This document shows, piece by piece, positions 7,909 to 16,869 of a DNA stretch of 64,000 bases. Source of the DNA: Woodsholea maritima DSM 17123 (GTDB taxonomy: Bacteria; Pseudomonadota; Alphaproteobacteria; Caulobacterales; Maricaulaceae). A program made the position numbers and the translations under genes. The notes under the pieces are model-generated. The model had not been told where the DNA came from. It made no database searches and saw only the letters and a program-made list of their open reading frames with translations. The number at the start of each line of letters is the position of its first letter. Position 1 is the first letter of the stretch. Location: NCBI RefSeq assembly GCF_000382325.1, contig NZ_KB908063.1, positions 1 to 64,000 on the forward strand, given 5' to 3'.

Positions 7909-9330
7909 TTAGGCGGAAATATGAATCGGATGGCCCAGCGAGGCGAGCACCGATTCTGCAAAGCCTTCGGTCAAAGTTGGGTGGACGTGGATCGTGCCGG
8001 AAATATCTTCCAGGCGCGCGCCCATCTCAATCGCCAGCGCAAACTCGCCTGACAATTCGCTGACATGCTTGCCAACCGCATGAATGCCGACGATGACATG
8101 ATCATCTTTGCGCGCCACGACGCGCACGAAGCCGCCATCTGCCCCGCCTTCCATGGCCAGGGCACGCCCCGAAGCGGCGAAGGGGAATTTACCCACAATC
8201 ACATCCAGGCCCTTGGCTTTGGCTTGATCCGGGGTCAGGCCGACACCGACCAGCTCGGGCTCGGTAAAGCAGACGGCCGCAATCGACATCGGATCGAAGA
8301 CGCGCTTGTGACCGGCAATCACTTCGGCCACCAATTCGCCCTGGGCGGTGGCTTTATGGGCCAACAAAGGCTCACCCACCAAATCACCAATGGCATAAAC
8401 GCCGCGCATCGGGGTTTGACAGCGTTCGTCAACTTTGACGAATTTGCCATCCATATCGAGGCCCATATTTTCAAGCCCCCAACCTTCGGTCAGCGGGCGG
8501 CGACCCACGGCGACCAAGATCTTGTCGGCTTCCAAGCGCTGTAGCTCGCCCTTGGCATCTTCAAATTCCAAGAAGGTCTTACCGCTCTTCTGGCTGACAC
8601 CTTTGGCCTTGCACTTCAGATGCACATCGACCTTATTCTTCTTCAGCCACATCGTGACCGGACGGGTGAGGTCTTTATCATAAAGTGGCAAGATCTGTTC
8701 TGCCGCCTCTACGAATGTCACCTCAGAGCCGAGCTTGCGGAAGGCAATGCCCAGTTCCAGCCCGATATAGCCCGCGCCAACAACGACCAGCTTTTCGGGC
8801 TTTTCGCTCAATTCCAACGCCTGGGTTGAGCCAATCACCGGCCCACCAAACGGCATAAAGGCAAGCTCCGTTTCCACCGAGCCATTGGCCAGAACTACGT
8901 TTTGCGCCTTGATGGTTTGGGTTGAGCCATCCTCCAAGGTCACGACGCAGGTCTTGGCATCTTCAAACCGGGCCCAACCGGCCACGATCTCAACGCCTGC
9001 GCCTTTCAAAAGCGTGCCCACACCCTTGGTGAGCTTACCCACGATCTGGTCTTTCCATTTGACGAGACCGGCCATTTCCAGAACCGGGGCCTTCTCCAGG
9101 GTGAGCCCCATATCCGCCTTCTCCGCGATATGGCTCATCTCTTCAAATTTAGACGCGGCATGGATGAAGGCTTTGGAGGGGATACAGCCACGGTTCAAAC
9201 AGGTCCCGCCCAGGCCGTGCTTGTCCACAATCACCGTATCCAGACCCAATTGGCCCGCACGGATTGCCGCTGGATAGCCGCCCGGCCCACCGCCGACGAC
9301 CAGAACCTCACACTCACGAATTTTCGTCAT
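7909..9330 (-). CDS. lpdA: Dihydrolipoyl dehydrogenase (E3 of 2-oxoacid dehydrogenase)
   Basis: About 473 residues. It reoxidises dihydrolipoamide on E2, passing electrons through a redox disulfide and FAD to NAD+. Seen: the FAD-binding N-terminus VVGGGPGGYPAAIRAG, the redox pair in GGTCLNRGCIPSK, the NAD site VVGAGYIGLELG, the second FAD motif GVYAIGDL, and the catalytic dyad HVHPTLTEG near the C-terminus. It is last in the operon after E1alpha, E1beta and E2, so it is probably the dedicated E3 of the branched-chain complex. Two adjacent ATGs (9333, 9330) are possible; the second has better spacing (seven bases) from GAGG. A hairpin CCCCGGC/GCCGGGG (9354-9370) without a T tract lies just upstream and may affect processing or relative expression. 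Confidence 0.93.
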   Translation of the reverse strand: MTKIRECEVLVVGGGPGGYPAAIRAGQLGLDTVIVDKHGLGGTCLNRGCIPSKAFIHAASKFEEMSHIAEKADMGLTLEKAPVLEMAGLVKWKDQIVGKLTKGVGTLLKGAGVEIVAGWARFEDAKTCVVTLEDGSTQTIKAQNVVLANGSVETELAFMPFGGPVIGSTQALELSEKPEKLVVVGAGYIGLELGIAFRKLGSEVTFVEAAEQILPLYDKDLTRPVTMWLKKNKVDVHLKCKAKGVSQKSGKTFLEFEDAKGELQRLEADKILVAVGRRPLTEGWGLENMGLDMDGKFVKVDERCQTPMRGVYAIGDLVGEPLLAHKATAQGELVAEVIAGHKRVFDPMSIAAVCFTEPELVGVGLTPDQAKAKGLDVIVGKFPFAASGRALAMEGGADGGFVRVVARKDDHVIVGIHAVGKHVSELSGEFALAIEMGARLEDISGTIHVHPTLTEGFAESVLASLGHPIHISA

Positions 9331-9393
9331 CATGCACCCTCTTTAGAGGACGACCCCGGCGATGCCGGGGCCGATAATGGTTTTAAAGTCGAC

Positions 9394-10704
9394 CTACATG
9401 AATAAGGTCGCGGGATTTTCCAGATAGGCTTTGATGTCCTGGATCAACAGCGCCGCGTCATAGCCATCAACGATGCGGTGATCAAAGCTGGAGGACAAAT
9501 TCATGATCTTGCGCGGTACGATGCGGCCTTCTGCGTCATAGCGTGGCAAGGTCTGCATCTTATTGACGCCAATGATCGCGGTTTCCGGCGCATTGATCAC
9601 CGGGGTCGTGGCGATCCCGCCAATCGCACCCAGCGAGGTGATGGTCACGGTCGAGCCGGTCAACTCATCCTTGGTGCATTTACCATCTTTGGCCGCCGCG
9701 CCCAAACGCTTCAGCTCCGCTGCGATCTGCCATACATCCAGACTTTCCGCATGCTTGATCACCGGCACCATCAGGCCATTGGGGGTCGCGGCCGCGATAC
9801 CACAATGGATGGCCTCATACTTGGTCAAGACACTCGCTTCGCCATCAAAATGGGCATTGGCTTGCGGGGTATCAGGTAGAGACTTCACCAGAGCCATCAC
9901 CAGGAAAGGAATGATCGTCAACTTTTCCTGATCGCCCTGGCGCTTGGCATTCATATGCGCGCGCAGATCTTCCAACGCCGTCATGTCGATCTCATCGACA
10001 TAGGCGATATGGGGAATGGAGCGCTTGGCATGGGCCATATTTTCAGCGATCTTGCGGCGCAGTCCAATGACTTTTTGCTCTTCCACGCCGGTACGCGGCG
10101 CGCGCGGATTAACCCCGCCGCCATGGGCAATTGCCGCCATCAAGCGCCCGCCAGAGGCGATGAAGTCATCCAGATCGCGGTGCGTGATCCGTCCGGCAGG
10201 GCCGGTGCCCGGCACGCTGGCCAGATCAATATCATTATCCAGCGCGCGTTTACGGATCGCCGGGCTTGCCAAAACGCGCTCCCCCTCTTTACGCGGGCTG
10301 GCCGTGATGGCCTTGGTCGCGGCCGGTGCGGGCGCAGGGACCGCTTTGGGCGCGTCTTTTTTGGGTTCTGGCTTGGCTTCAGGTTGAGCGTCGACTTGGG
10401 CTGCCGCCTCTGCCTTAGGCTCAGCCTTTTCCTCTGAAGGCGTGTCTTCAGCCGGTGCCGCGCCGTCGACAGCGATGAACAAGATCTCGGTTCCCACCGC
10501 AATCACATCGCCGGGTTCACCGACCAATTGCGTGACGGTGCCGTTGACCGCGCACGGAATTTCAACCGTGGCCTTATCCGTCATCACATCCAGGATGTGT
10601 TGATCTTCGGTGACTTTATCGCCGACCTTGATGTGCCATTCTACGATCTCGGCCTCGACCACGCCTTCGCCGACATCAGGAAGTTTATAGCGATATTCAG
10701 ACAT
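9394..10704 (-). CDS. bkdB: Branched-chain 2-oxoacid dehydrogenase E2 (dihydrolipoyl acyltransferase)
   Basis: About 436 residues. Domains in order: one lipoyl domain (1-80) with lipoyl-lysine K44 in VMTDKATVEI; an Ala/Pro/Glu-rich hinge (about 85-145); a peripheral-subunit binding domain (about 150-188, VLASPAIRKRALDNDI and GTGPAGRITHRDL); and the catalytic acyltransferase domain ending in the active-site DHRIVDG. It transfers branched acyl groups from E1 to CoA. ATG at 10704 has GGAGG seven bases upstream, inside the end of the E1beta gene, so translation is probably coupled. DKATVEIPC resembles branched-chain rather than pyruvate or 2-oxoglutarate E2, in agreement with the E1alpha/E1beta context. 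Confidence 0.92.
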   Translation of the reverse strand: MSEYRYKLPDVGEGVVEAEIVEWHIKVGDKVTEDQHILDVMTDKATVEIPCAVNGTVTQLVGEPGDVIAVGTEILFIAVDGAAPAEDTPSEEKAEPKAEAAAQVDAQPEAKPEPKKDAPKAVPAPAPAATKAITASPRKEGERVLASPAIRKRALDNDIDLASVPGTGPAGRITHRDLDDFIASGGRLMAAIAHGGGVNPRAPRTGVEEQKVIGLRRKIAENMAHAKRSIPHIAYVDEIDMTALEDLRAHMNAKRQGDQEKLTIIPFLVMALVKSLPDTPQANAHFDGEASVLTKYEAIHCGIAAATPNGLMVPVIKHAESLDVWQIAAELKRLGAAAKDGKCTKDELTGSTVTITSLGAIGGIATTPVINAPETAIIGVNKMQTLPRYDAEGRIVPRKIMNLSSSFDHRIVDGYDAALLIQDIKAYLENPATLFM

Positions 10705-10706
10705 AT

Positions 10707-11720
10707 CTATGCCTCCATCACGGTTTTCATCGTACGGATGAACCGTTCCTGTCCGGGGAAATAGGCCCATTCATGCGCATGCGGGTATGGGGTATCCCAA
10801 CCGGTGATGCGTGCCACGGGGGCCTCGAGTGCGTAGAAGCACTCTTCTTGGATCTGCGCGATCAGTTCAGCGCCAAAGCCCGAAGTACGCGGGGCTTCAT
10901 GGGCAACAATCACACGGCCCGTTTTATTGACCGAAGCGGCAATCGTTTCCATGTCATAAGGCACGATCGTGCGCAGATCGATAATCTCCGCATCAATCCC
11001 GGCCTTCTCAGCGGCCGATTGGGCGACATGCACCAAAGTGCCATAGGTCACGATGGTCAGTTCAGAGCCCGCCCGCACGATCTCAGCCTTACCCAGGGGC
11101 ACGGTATAATGCTCATCGGGCACTTCGCCTTTGGGATGGGTCGCCCACGAGGTCAGCGGCGCATCAGGCACACCATTGAAGGGACCGTTATAAATCCGCT
11201 TGGGCTCAAAGAAGATCACCGGATCATCGCTCTCAACCGAGGCGATCAACAAGCCCTTTGCGTCATAAGGATTGGAGGGCATCACCACCTTCACGCCCGG
11301 AATATGGGTGAAGAAAGCCTCAGGGCTCATCGAGTGGGTTTGCCCGCCGCGAATACCCCCGCCGCACGGGGTGCGGATGGTGACGGGTGTGGTGAACTGA
11401 CCGGCAGAGCGATAGCGAATGCGCGACAGCTCAGAAACCACCTGGTCAAAGCCCGGAAAGATATAATCAGCAAACTGGATCTCTGCGACCGGGCGCAGGC
11501 CCTTGGCCGACATCCCGATGGCCATGGCGACAATCGCGGCTTCATTGATCGGCGCATCGAAAACGCGATCAAGGCCATATTTCTTTTGCAGCCCTTGCGT
11601 GGCCCCAAAGACGCCGCCGAAATAGCCTGCATCTTCCCCAAAGATCACCACATCATCATCGCGGTCCAGCACGACGTCCATGGCAGAGTTCAGGGCCTGG
11701 ATCATATTTTTAGTTGGCAT
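10707..11720 (-). CDS. bkdA2: Branched-chain 2-oxoacid dehydrogenase E1 beta subunit
   Basis: About 337 residues. It is the transketolase-like Pyr-binding and C-terminal half of a heterotetrameric E1 that decarboxylates 2-oxo acids derived from Val, Leu and Ile. Seen: MNxALDxV-like N-terminus (IQALNSAMDVVLDRDDDVVI), FGEDAGYFGGVFGAT, FDAPINEAAIVAMAIG, and the cofactor/subunit region FADYIFPGFDQVVSELSRIRYRS. ATG at 11720 follows a run of G seven bases away and lies two bases after the E1alpha stop, so the two are translationally coupled. The open frame continues 14 codons further upstream but without a better initiation site. Confidence 0.93.
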   Translation of the reverse strand: MPTKNMIQALNSAMDVVLDRDDDVVIFGEDAGYFGGVFGATQGLQKKYGLDRVFDAPINEAAIVAMAIGMSAKGLRPVAEIQFADYIFPGFDQVVSELSRIRYRSAGQFTTPVTIRTPCGGGIRGGQTHSMSPEAFFTHIPGVKVVMPSNPYDAKGLLIASVESDDPVIFFEPKRIYNGPFNGVPDAPLTSWATHPKGEVPDEHYTVPLGKAEIVRAGSELTIVTYGTLVHVAQSAAEKAGIDAEIIDLRTIVPYDMETIAASVNKTGRVIVAHEAPRTSGFGAELIAQIQEECFYALEAPVARITGWDTPYPHAHEWAYFPGQERFIRTMKTVMEA

Positions 11721-11722
11721 AA

Positions 11723-12964
11723 TTAAACCCCCAGATCCTGGCGTTGACGACGCAGGCGCCAATCGGGCTCTGCGAAGACATCCTCAAACATTGAATGAGT
11801 CGGGGCCAAAGGACCATCATGCAAGGTGCCATAGCTTTCAGCCTCTTTATAGGCCTTGGTCACCAGCGCGGTCATCTCGGTCTCCAGCGCCTGATGACGC
11901 TTCTCATCCCATTCGCCCAGACCGATGAGGTGCTGCTTCAAGCGCTCAATCGGATCGCCCAGCGGCCAGATCTGACCTTCGGTTTTCGGACGGTATTTCG
12001 TGGGATCATCCGAGGTGGAGTGCGCATCGGCGCGATAGGTATAAAGCTCCATCACCGTGGCCCCGCCGCCCTTACGCGCCCGCTCAGCGGCCCATTGGGT
12101 CGCGCCATGCACCGCCAGGAAGTCATTGCCATCCACGCGCAAGGACGCCAGGCCATAGCCCAGGCCCTTGGCCGCGAAGGTCGGCGCTTCGCCTTTGGAA
12201 ATGCCCTGATACATCGAAATGGCCCATTGGTTATTGACCACATTGAAGATCACCGGCGCGCGATAGGTTGAAGCCAGCATCAGACCATTGTGGAAGTCAC
12301 CCTCAGCCGTGGTGCCATCGCCGATCCACGAGGCGGTCACTTGATCTTCGCCCTTCATCGCTGCGCCCATCGCCCAGCCGACAGCTTGCGGGAATTGCGT
12401 GCCCAGATTGCCCGAGATGGTGAAGAAATTGCCCTCTTTCCAGGCATAGTGCACCGGCAGCTGGCGGCCTTTCAGGTTATCACGGCTGTTGGAAATACAA
12501 TGGCACATCATGTCGACCAGATGGCGACCGCGCGCAATCAACAAGCCTTGCTGGCGATAGGACGGAAAGAGCATGTCGCTATCACGCAGCGCCATGGCGG
12601 CAGCGACCGAGATCGCCTCTTCCCCCAGCGACTTCATATAGAAGCTCATCTTGCCCTGACGCTGCAGCTTCAGCATGCGATCATCAAAGATGCGCGTCAG
12701 TACCATGTGCGAGAGGCCCTCGCGCATGGCTTCCGGGCTCAGCTTTGGATCCCACTCCCCCACCGCTTGGTGGTTATGGTCCAAAACCCCGATCAGGCCC
12801 AGCGCCAGATCGCGGGTCTCAAAGCCCTCAATCAAGGGATCGGGGCGTTTGGCCTCGCCGGCCTTTTGCAGGTCAAGATTGGAGAAGTCAGGCTCATCGC
12901 CAGGACGGAAAGGCGGAGCGGGTACATGGAAACGCGATTGTTGTGTGCTCATTGGGTATCCCAT
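11723..12964 (-). CDS. bkdA1: Branched-chain 2-oxoacid dehydrogenase E1 alpha subunit
   Basis: About 413 residues from ATG 12964, chosen for AGGGG seven bases upstream; an ATG at 12952 (MSTQQ) is the alternative. The thiamine diphosphate motif GDG...N-N is seen as WIGDGTTAEGDFHNGL followed by NVVNNQWAIS, and the phosphorylation-loop region as RADAHSTSDDPTKYRP. The N-terminal extension (RFHVPAPPFRPGDEPDFSNL) is characteristic of bacterial BCKDH E1alpha rather than pyruvate dehydrogenase. It is first gene of the operon; the 266 bases before it hold the promoter, but I see no clear consensus. No bkdR/Lrp regulator gene is adjacent. Confidence 0.93.
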   Translation of the reverse strand: MGYPMSTQQSRFHVPAPPFRPGDEPDFSNLDLQKAGEAKRPDPLIEGFETRDLALGLIGVLDHNHQAVGEWDPKLSPEAMREGLSHMVLTRIFDDRMLKLQRQGKMSFYMKSLGEEAISVAAAMALRDSDMLFPSYRQQGLLIARGRHLVDMMCHCISNSRDNLKGRQLPVHYAWKEGNFFTISGNLGTQFPQAVGWAMGAAMKGEDQVTASWIGDGTTAEGDFHNGLMLASTYRAPVIFNVVNNQWAISMYQGISKGEAPTFAAKGLGYGLASLRVDGNDFLAVHGATQWAAERARKGGGATVMELYTYRADAHSTSDDPTKYRPKTEGQIWPLGDPIERLKQHLIGLGEWDEKRHQALETEMTALVTKAYKEAESYGTLHDGPLAPTHSMFEDVFAEPDWRLRRQRQDLGV

Positions 12965-13230
12965 TTCATCCCCTGTTATCACTGCATCACCACTGGCTGA
13001 GTGGGGAGGATGTGACGCAGCACTTTTCGATCGCGGACTAGCGGGCCTGATCCCTTTTGTCCACAGGCAAAAAAGGGCCTTAAAGACAGTGCTAATTTGC
13101 TGCACACGCACAGTCCCGCATGAAACTTAGGAATCTGCCAAGTCCAACAAACGATGAAAGAAACAGCTAGCACTGAAGATATACAATATGCGCCCTCAAA
13201 GCGTCCAGACACCTTGCCCCTCTGGCACGA
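12965..13230. other. Upstream region of the bkd operon
   Basis: This gap contains no plausible gene. It separates the promoter-proximal E1alpha gene from the terminator of the thiolase gene, so the operon promoter on the minus strand should lie here. I could not pick a single -35/-10 pair with confidence. Confidence 0.5.
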
Positions 13231-13266
13231 AAAAGCCGCCCTCCCGGCGGGAGGACGGCTTTTTTC
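13231..13266 (-). terminator. Terminator of the thiolase gene
   Basis: The stem AAGCCGCCCTCCC / GGGAGGACGGCTT is strong, with A tracts on one side and T tracts on the other, so it could act in both directions. It sits 18 bases after the stop codon of the acetyl-CoA acetyltransferase on the minus strand. Confidence 0.85.
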
Positions 13267-13283
13267 AAACATAGGACCTATGC

Positions 13284-14471
13284 TTAGTTGAAGCGCTCTA
13301 CCGCAATGGCTGTGGCTTCACCCCCGCCGATGCACAAAGACGCGACACCACGGCTCAACCCACGCTTTTCAAGCGCCGCCAACAAAGTCACCAGGATGCG
13401 CGCACCCGAGGCCCCGATGGGGTGGCCCAGCGCACAGGCACCGCCATTGACGTTGATGTTCTCGTGCGACAGGCCCATTTCTTTAATGGCCACCATCGGC
13501 ACAACGGCAAAGGCTTCGTTGATTTCCCACAGATCGACATCGGTCGTGGTCCAACCGGCTTTTTCCAACACTTTACGCATTGCCGGTACCGGCGCGGTGG
13601 TGAAGTAGGCGGGTTCATGCGCGTGAGCCGCCGTAGCGACGATTTTACCAATCGGGTTCAAACCGCGACGCTGGGCTTCTGACAGGCGCATCATGACCAA
13701 AGCCGCAGCCCCATCAGAAATGGCCGACGCATTGGCCGCCGTCACCGTACCATCTTTATTGAAGGCTGGACGCAAGCTTGGAATTTTTTCAGGGCGGGCA
13801 TTACGCGGCAGCTCATCGCTATCCACGGTGACATCGCCCTTACGCGTAGAAATGGTCACAGGCGTGATTTCACGCTTGAAATCGCCTTCCGCCGAAGCGC
13901 GTTGCGCACGGGCCAAGGTTTCCAACGCATAGGCATCTTGATCTTCGCGGGTGAATTGATGCTCAGCAGCGATCATATCGGCGAAGACGCCCATCGCCTT
14001 TTTCTCATAGGCATCTTCCAAGCCATCCAGGGCCATATGGTCTTGAATGATGTCATGGCCATATTTGAAGCCACTCCGATGATTGGGCAGCATGTGCGGG
14101 GCATTGGTCATGGATTCCATACCGCCCGCCACGATGACATTGGCTTCACCGGCCAATAAAGCATTACGGCCCATAATGGCGGCCTGCATGCCAGAGCCAC
14201 ACATTTTATTAAGGGTCGTTGCCTCAACCGATTTGGGAAGACCGCCCTTGATCGCAGCCTGGCGCGCAGGGGCCTGGCCCTGACCGGCACCCAAGACATT
14301 GCCCATATAAATCGTATCGACATCGTCCCCGCCGACACCGGCCTCAGCCATCGCCGCTTTAATGGCTTCTGCGCCTAATTCATTGGCGGACAAGGGGGCC
14401 AATTCACCCAGCAATCCCCCCATTGGGGTGCGGGCCATACCGACAATGACAATTGGATCTTCTGCGCTCAT
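13284..14471 (-). CDS. Acetyl-CoA acetyltransferase (thiolase)
   Basis: 395 residues, the normal length for thiolase II. The acylated cysteine is C91 in LNKMCGSGM; the second active-site motifs GGACALGHPIGASGAR (His) and SLCIGGGEA (Cys near the C-terminus) are present. It condenses two acetyl-CoA to acetoacetyl-CoA or cleaves longer 3-ketoacyl-CoA; sequence alone does not separate biosynthetic (PhaA-like) from degradative (AtoB-like) use. Its position just upstream of the bkd operon suggests a role in branched-chain amino-acid breakdown, which yields acetoacetyl-CoA. The start has GAGGAG upstream. It is separated from the bkd operon by a terminator and so is transcribed independently. Confidence 0.92.
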   Translation of the reverse strand: MSAEDPIVIVGMARTPMGGLLGELAPLSANELGAEAIKAAMAEAGVGGDDVDTIYMGNVLGAGQGQAPARQAAIKGGLPKSVEATTLNKMCGSGMQAAIMGRNALLAGEANVIVAGGMESMTNAPHMLPNHRSGFKYGHDIIQDHMALDGLEDAYEKKAMGVFADMIAAEHQFTREDQDAYALETLARAQRASAEGDFKREITPVTISTRKGDVTVDSDELPRNARPEKIPSLRPAFNKDGTVTAANASAISDGAAALVMMRLSEAQRRGLNPIGKIVATAAHAHEPAYFTTAPVPAMRKVLEKAGWTTTDVDLWEINEAFAVVPMVAIKEMGLSHENINVNGGACALGHPIGASGARILVTLLAALEKRGLSRGVASLCIGGGEATAIAVERFN

Positions 14472-14532
14472 AGTCGTCTCCTCAGGGACTTATTGTTCTC
14501 TGGCTGTGCGTATCTTTGAAGAGGCGGGGGCT

Positions 14533-15048
14533 ATGTCGTCAAGTATTTTCGCCGCACTTGCGAAGCGGCTAACCACCGCGCCCACACCTCAAAACTGGCT
14601 TATCACCCTTTTGATATATGGGGTTTTCTTTTTTATTCTAGCCCTCATCATTTTTGGGGCACACCCGTCATCGCTGCACATGCACACATCCTATTTGAAG
14701 CGCGAATGGACGTTTTGGCTGCTCAGCCCGCTTTATTTTGTAATCCCCAGCCTGGGCGAAGAAATCGTGTTTCGCGGCCTCCTCCAGCCGAAGCGACTTT
14801 TTGGCGGCACGTCAAAGGCTTGGGCGCTATCTGGCCTCAGCCTTCTGGCGTTTATACTCTGGCATCCGGTCCAGATTTGGCTCGGGCTTCCTAGCGCGCA
14901 AAGTGTATTCCTGGAGCCCGCTTTCTTGATGATTGCCGGACTATTAGGTCTGACCACAACGATCTTGACCCATAAAACCGGCTCATTATGGCCCGGCGTC
15001 ATTTTGCATGGCGTGGTGGTGATCGGCTGGAAGGCGCTTAGCGCTTAA
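14533..15048 (+). CDS. CPBP-family intramembrane glutamic protease
   Basis: About 171 residues from ATG 14533, which follows a GGGGG stretch. It has roughly four to five membrane segments. The signature Glu-Glu-x-x-x-Arg is seen as GEEIVFRGLL; a following histidine lies in FILWHPVQIW and another in VILHGVVVIGW, matching the glutamate/histidine site of CAAX-protease (Rce1-like, formerly Abi) proteins. Bacterial members process peptides or act in bacteriocin self-immunity or phage abortive infection; nothing here identifies the substrate. It is transcribed divergently from the thiolase gene with a 61-base spacer. Confidence 0.88.
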   Translation: MSSSIFAALAKRLTTAPTPQNWLITLLIYGVFFFILALIIFGAHPSSLHMHTSYLKREWTFWLLSPLYFVIPSLGEEIVFRGLLQPKRLFGGTSKAWALSGLSLLAFILWHPVQIWLGLPSAQSVFLEPAFLMIAGLLGLTTTILTHKTGSLWPGVILHGVVVIGWKALSA

Positions 15049-15192
15049 AATTTTAAAGCGGCATGACCGCGCTCACATCGCGTTCATCTTCCAGGCTCTA
15101 AACCTCGCCCCGCCGTGTCAATCGAATCACAGAACGATTGCACGCAAAACGCGCACTTGTTAAGCCTCGCTCTCGGATTAGGGGACACTCCG

Positions 15193-15492
15193 ATGACCGA
15201 ACAAAAATCAAAATCGCAAAACGCGTTGGCAGGCGTGATGCCGGTCGGTGCCTTTTGCCCCCTCCCCACCAACACGCGGAAAAAATCGCGCGGTCATCCC
15301 ATTTTAAGCGGTGTAATCATGGCTTTAACGCTGGGCCTGTTGATCCCCGCCTTCATTCTGATTGCCATCATGCTGGTCCAACTCATTCCCACCAGCGTGG
15401 ACGTCAAAACGGCGCTGACCCAATGGGGGGGCCTGGCGACCTTGGTGATTGTCGCCTTAGGGGGCAGTTTATGGCGGGTTTTACGACCCTAG
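15193..15492 (+). CDS. Small two-helix membrane protein of unknown function
   Basis: 99 residues from ATG 15193, with AGGGG eight bases upstream. The N-terminal 45 residues are cytoplasmic and hydrophilic, with a CPLPTNTRKK segment. They are followed by two hydrophobic stretches (about 52-76, LSGVIMALTLGLLIPAFILI, and about 84-98, GGLATLVIVALGGSL). I do not recognise a family. It ends 17 bases before the convergent mnmA stop codon, with no obvious shared terminator. Confidence 0.6.
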   Translation: MTEQKSKSQNALAGVMPVGAFCPLPTNTRKKSRGHPILSGVIMALTLGLLIPAFILIAIMLVQLIPTSVDVKTALTQWGGLATLVIVALGGSLWRVLRP

Positions 15493-15509
15493 CCGCCGCC
15501 CCCCTTCGC

Positions 15510-16757
15510 TTAATTCTGCGTGGCTTTGATCCAGCCGCCGCCCAGAACGCGGTCCGCATCTGGGGCTTCATAAAAGACGCAAGCCTGACCGGGGGCGACG
15601 CCCTGTTCGCCCTGATCCAGAACGATGAAGACTTTACCTTCGACAATCTCCAGACTAGCCGGGGCGGGTGGACGCGTAGAGCGAACTTTGACCAACAGGG
15701 CTAGGCCGTCCTGGTCGTCTAAATCACCCTCACCGATCCAGTTGACATCGTGCAGTTCAATACGCGCGACATTCAAATCTTCGCGCGCGCCCACAATGAC
15801 TTGAGCCTTTTGCGCATCCAGCTTGACGACATAAAGCGGCTCACCCGTCGCGACGCCCAGACCGCGCCGTTGACCCACCGTGTAGTGAATAACGCCCTCA
15901 TGCTGGCCCAGAACCCGGCCATCGACATGGACGATGTCACCCGGCTTCACGCTGCCGGGACGTAGTTTTTCCACCACGCTGGCATAATCGCCATCGGGCA
16001 CGAAACAGATATCCTGGCTGTCGGGTTTGGCCGCGACAATCAAGCCAAAAGCGGCCGCCAGCTCACGCGTTTGATCTTTATCGAGCTTACCCAAGGGAAA
16101 GCGCAGAAAGTCCAACTGATCCTGGGTCGTGGCGAACAAGAAATAGGATTGATCCTTGCCCGCATCCTTGGCCCGGCGCAGCTCAGCGCGGTTTCCGCCC
16201 ATGGTGCGCTGGATATAATGGCCCGTCGCCATGGCGCGCGCGCCCAATTGCTGGGCCGTCGCCAGCAGGTCGGCAAATTTCACTTTCTGATTACAGCGCA
16301 CGCAGGGAATGGGCGTCGCCCCGGCCAGATAGGTATCGGCGAATTCATCCATTACCGCATCTTTGAAGCGGCTTTCATAATCGAGGACATAATGGGGAAA
16401 GCCCAGGCTTTCTGAGACTTTGCGCGCGTCATAAATATCTTGTCCTGCGCAGCAGGCCCCTTTGCGCTTGATCGCTTCGCCATGATCATAAAGCTGCAAG
16501 GTGACGCCCACGACGTCATAGCCCGCGCGGTGTAAAACCGCGGCACAGACCGAGGAATCCACCCCGCCCGACATGGCGGCCACCACGCGGTGATCACCCG
16601 GCGCACCGCCCAGGCCCAGAAACTCACCGGTTAAACCATATTGTTCCAGCAGCGCATCAACGCGCGCCCAGTCGGCCTTCTCCACACCGGGCGCACCGGG
16701 TAGAGCCATGGCCCCAGCCCCCGGGCTTACCGGGGTAGTCTTGAATAAAGTCGCCAT
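15510..16757 (-). CDS. mnmA: tRNA-specific 2-thiouridylase
   Basis: 415 residues. It adds sulfur to U34 of Lys, Glu and Gln tRNAs using ATP and a persulfide donor. Seen: PP-loop [16 protein letters not shown] (about residues 58-75), the first catalytic Cys in [12 protein letters not shown], and the second in [13 protein letters not shown]. The C-terminal beta-barrel includes [16 protein letters not shown]. The start at 16757 has a strong GGAGG about nine bases upstream, giving an unusual 56-residue N-terminal extension rich in Gly/Ala/Pro. Family members usually begin a few residues before the PP-loop. The extension has no recognised domain. Confidence 0.95.
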   Translation of the reverse strand: MATLFKTTPVSPGAGAMALPGAPGVEKADWARVDALLEQYGLTGEFLGLGGAPGDHRVVAAMSGGVDSSVCAAVLHRAGYDVVGVTLQLYDHGEAIKRKGACCAGQDIYDARKVSESLGFPHYVLDYESRFKDAVMDEFADTYLAGATPIPCVRCNQKVKFADLLATAQQLGARAMATGHYIQRTMGGNRAELRRAKDAGKDQSYFLFATTQDQLDFLRFPLGKLDKDQTRELAAAFGLIVAAKPDSQDICFVPDGDYASVVEKLRPGSVKPGDIVHVDGRVLGQHEGVIHYTVGQRRGLGVATGEPLYVVKLDAQKAQVIVGAREDLNVARIELHDVNWIGEGDLDDQDGLALLVKVRSTRPPAPASLEIVEGKVFIVLDQGEQGVAPGQACVFYEAPDADRVLGGGWIKATQN

Positions 16758-16869
16758 ATCCTCGCCTCCTGCGGGGTCAAGGCCCGCAGCAACCGGTTAC
16801 AAAGTGCGCACCTATAGCGCAAAACCGGCCGGTTTTCCAGCCAAAGCCGCTGAGAGACTTAAAAAGCGC

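Noticed and set aside
10773..11726. 317-codon open frame on the plus strand opposite E1beta
   Set aside because: It is antisense to a clear E1beta gene, has no recognisable domain, and is the kind of shadow frame produced by GC-rich third positions.
12290..13000. 236-codon open frame on the plus strand opposite E1alpha
   Set aside because: It is antisense to the thiamine-binding E1alpha gene and has no independent support.
12965..13230. Riboswitch or attenuator ahead of the bkd operon
   Set aside because: I could not find a conserved aptamer core or a leader peptide rich in branched-chain codons.
14533..15048. Prophage or defence island around the CPBP protease
   Set aside because: No integrase, phage or toxin genes surround it; neighbours are housekeeping.
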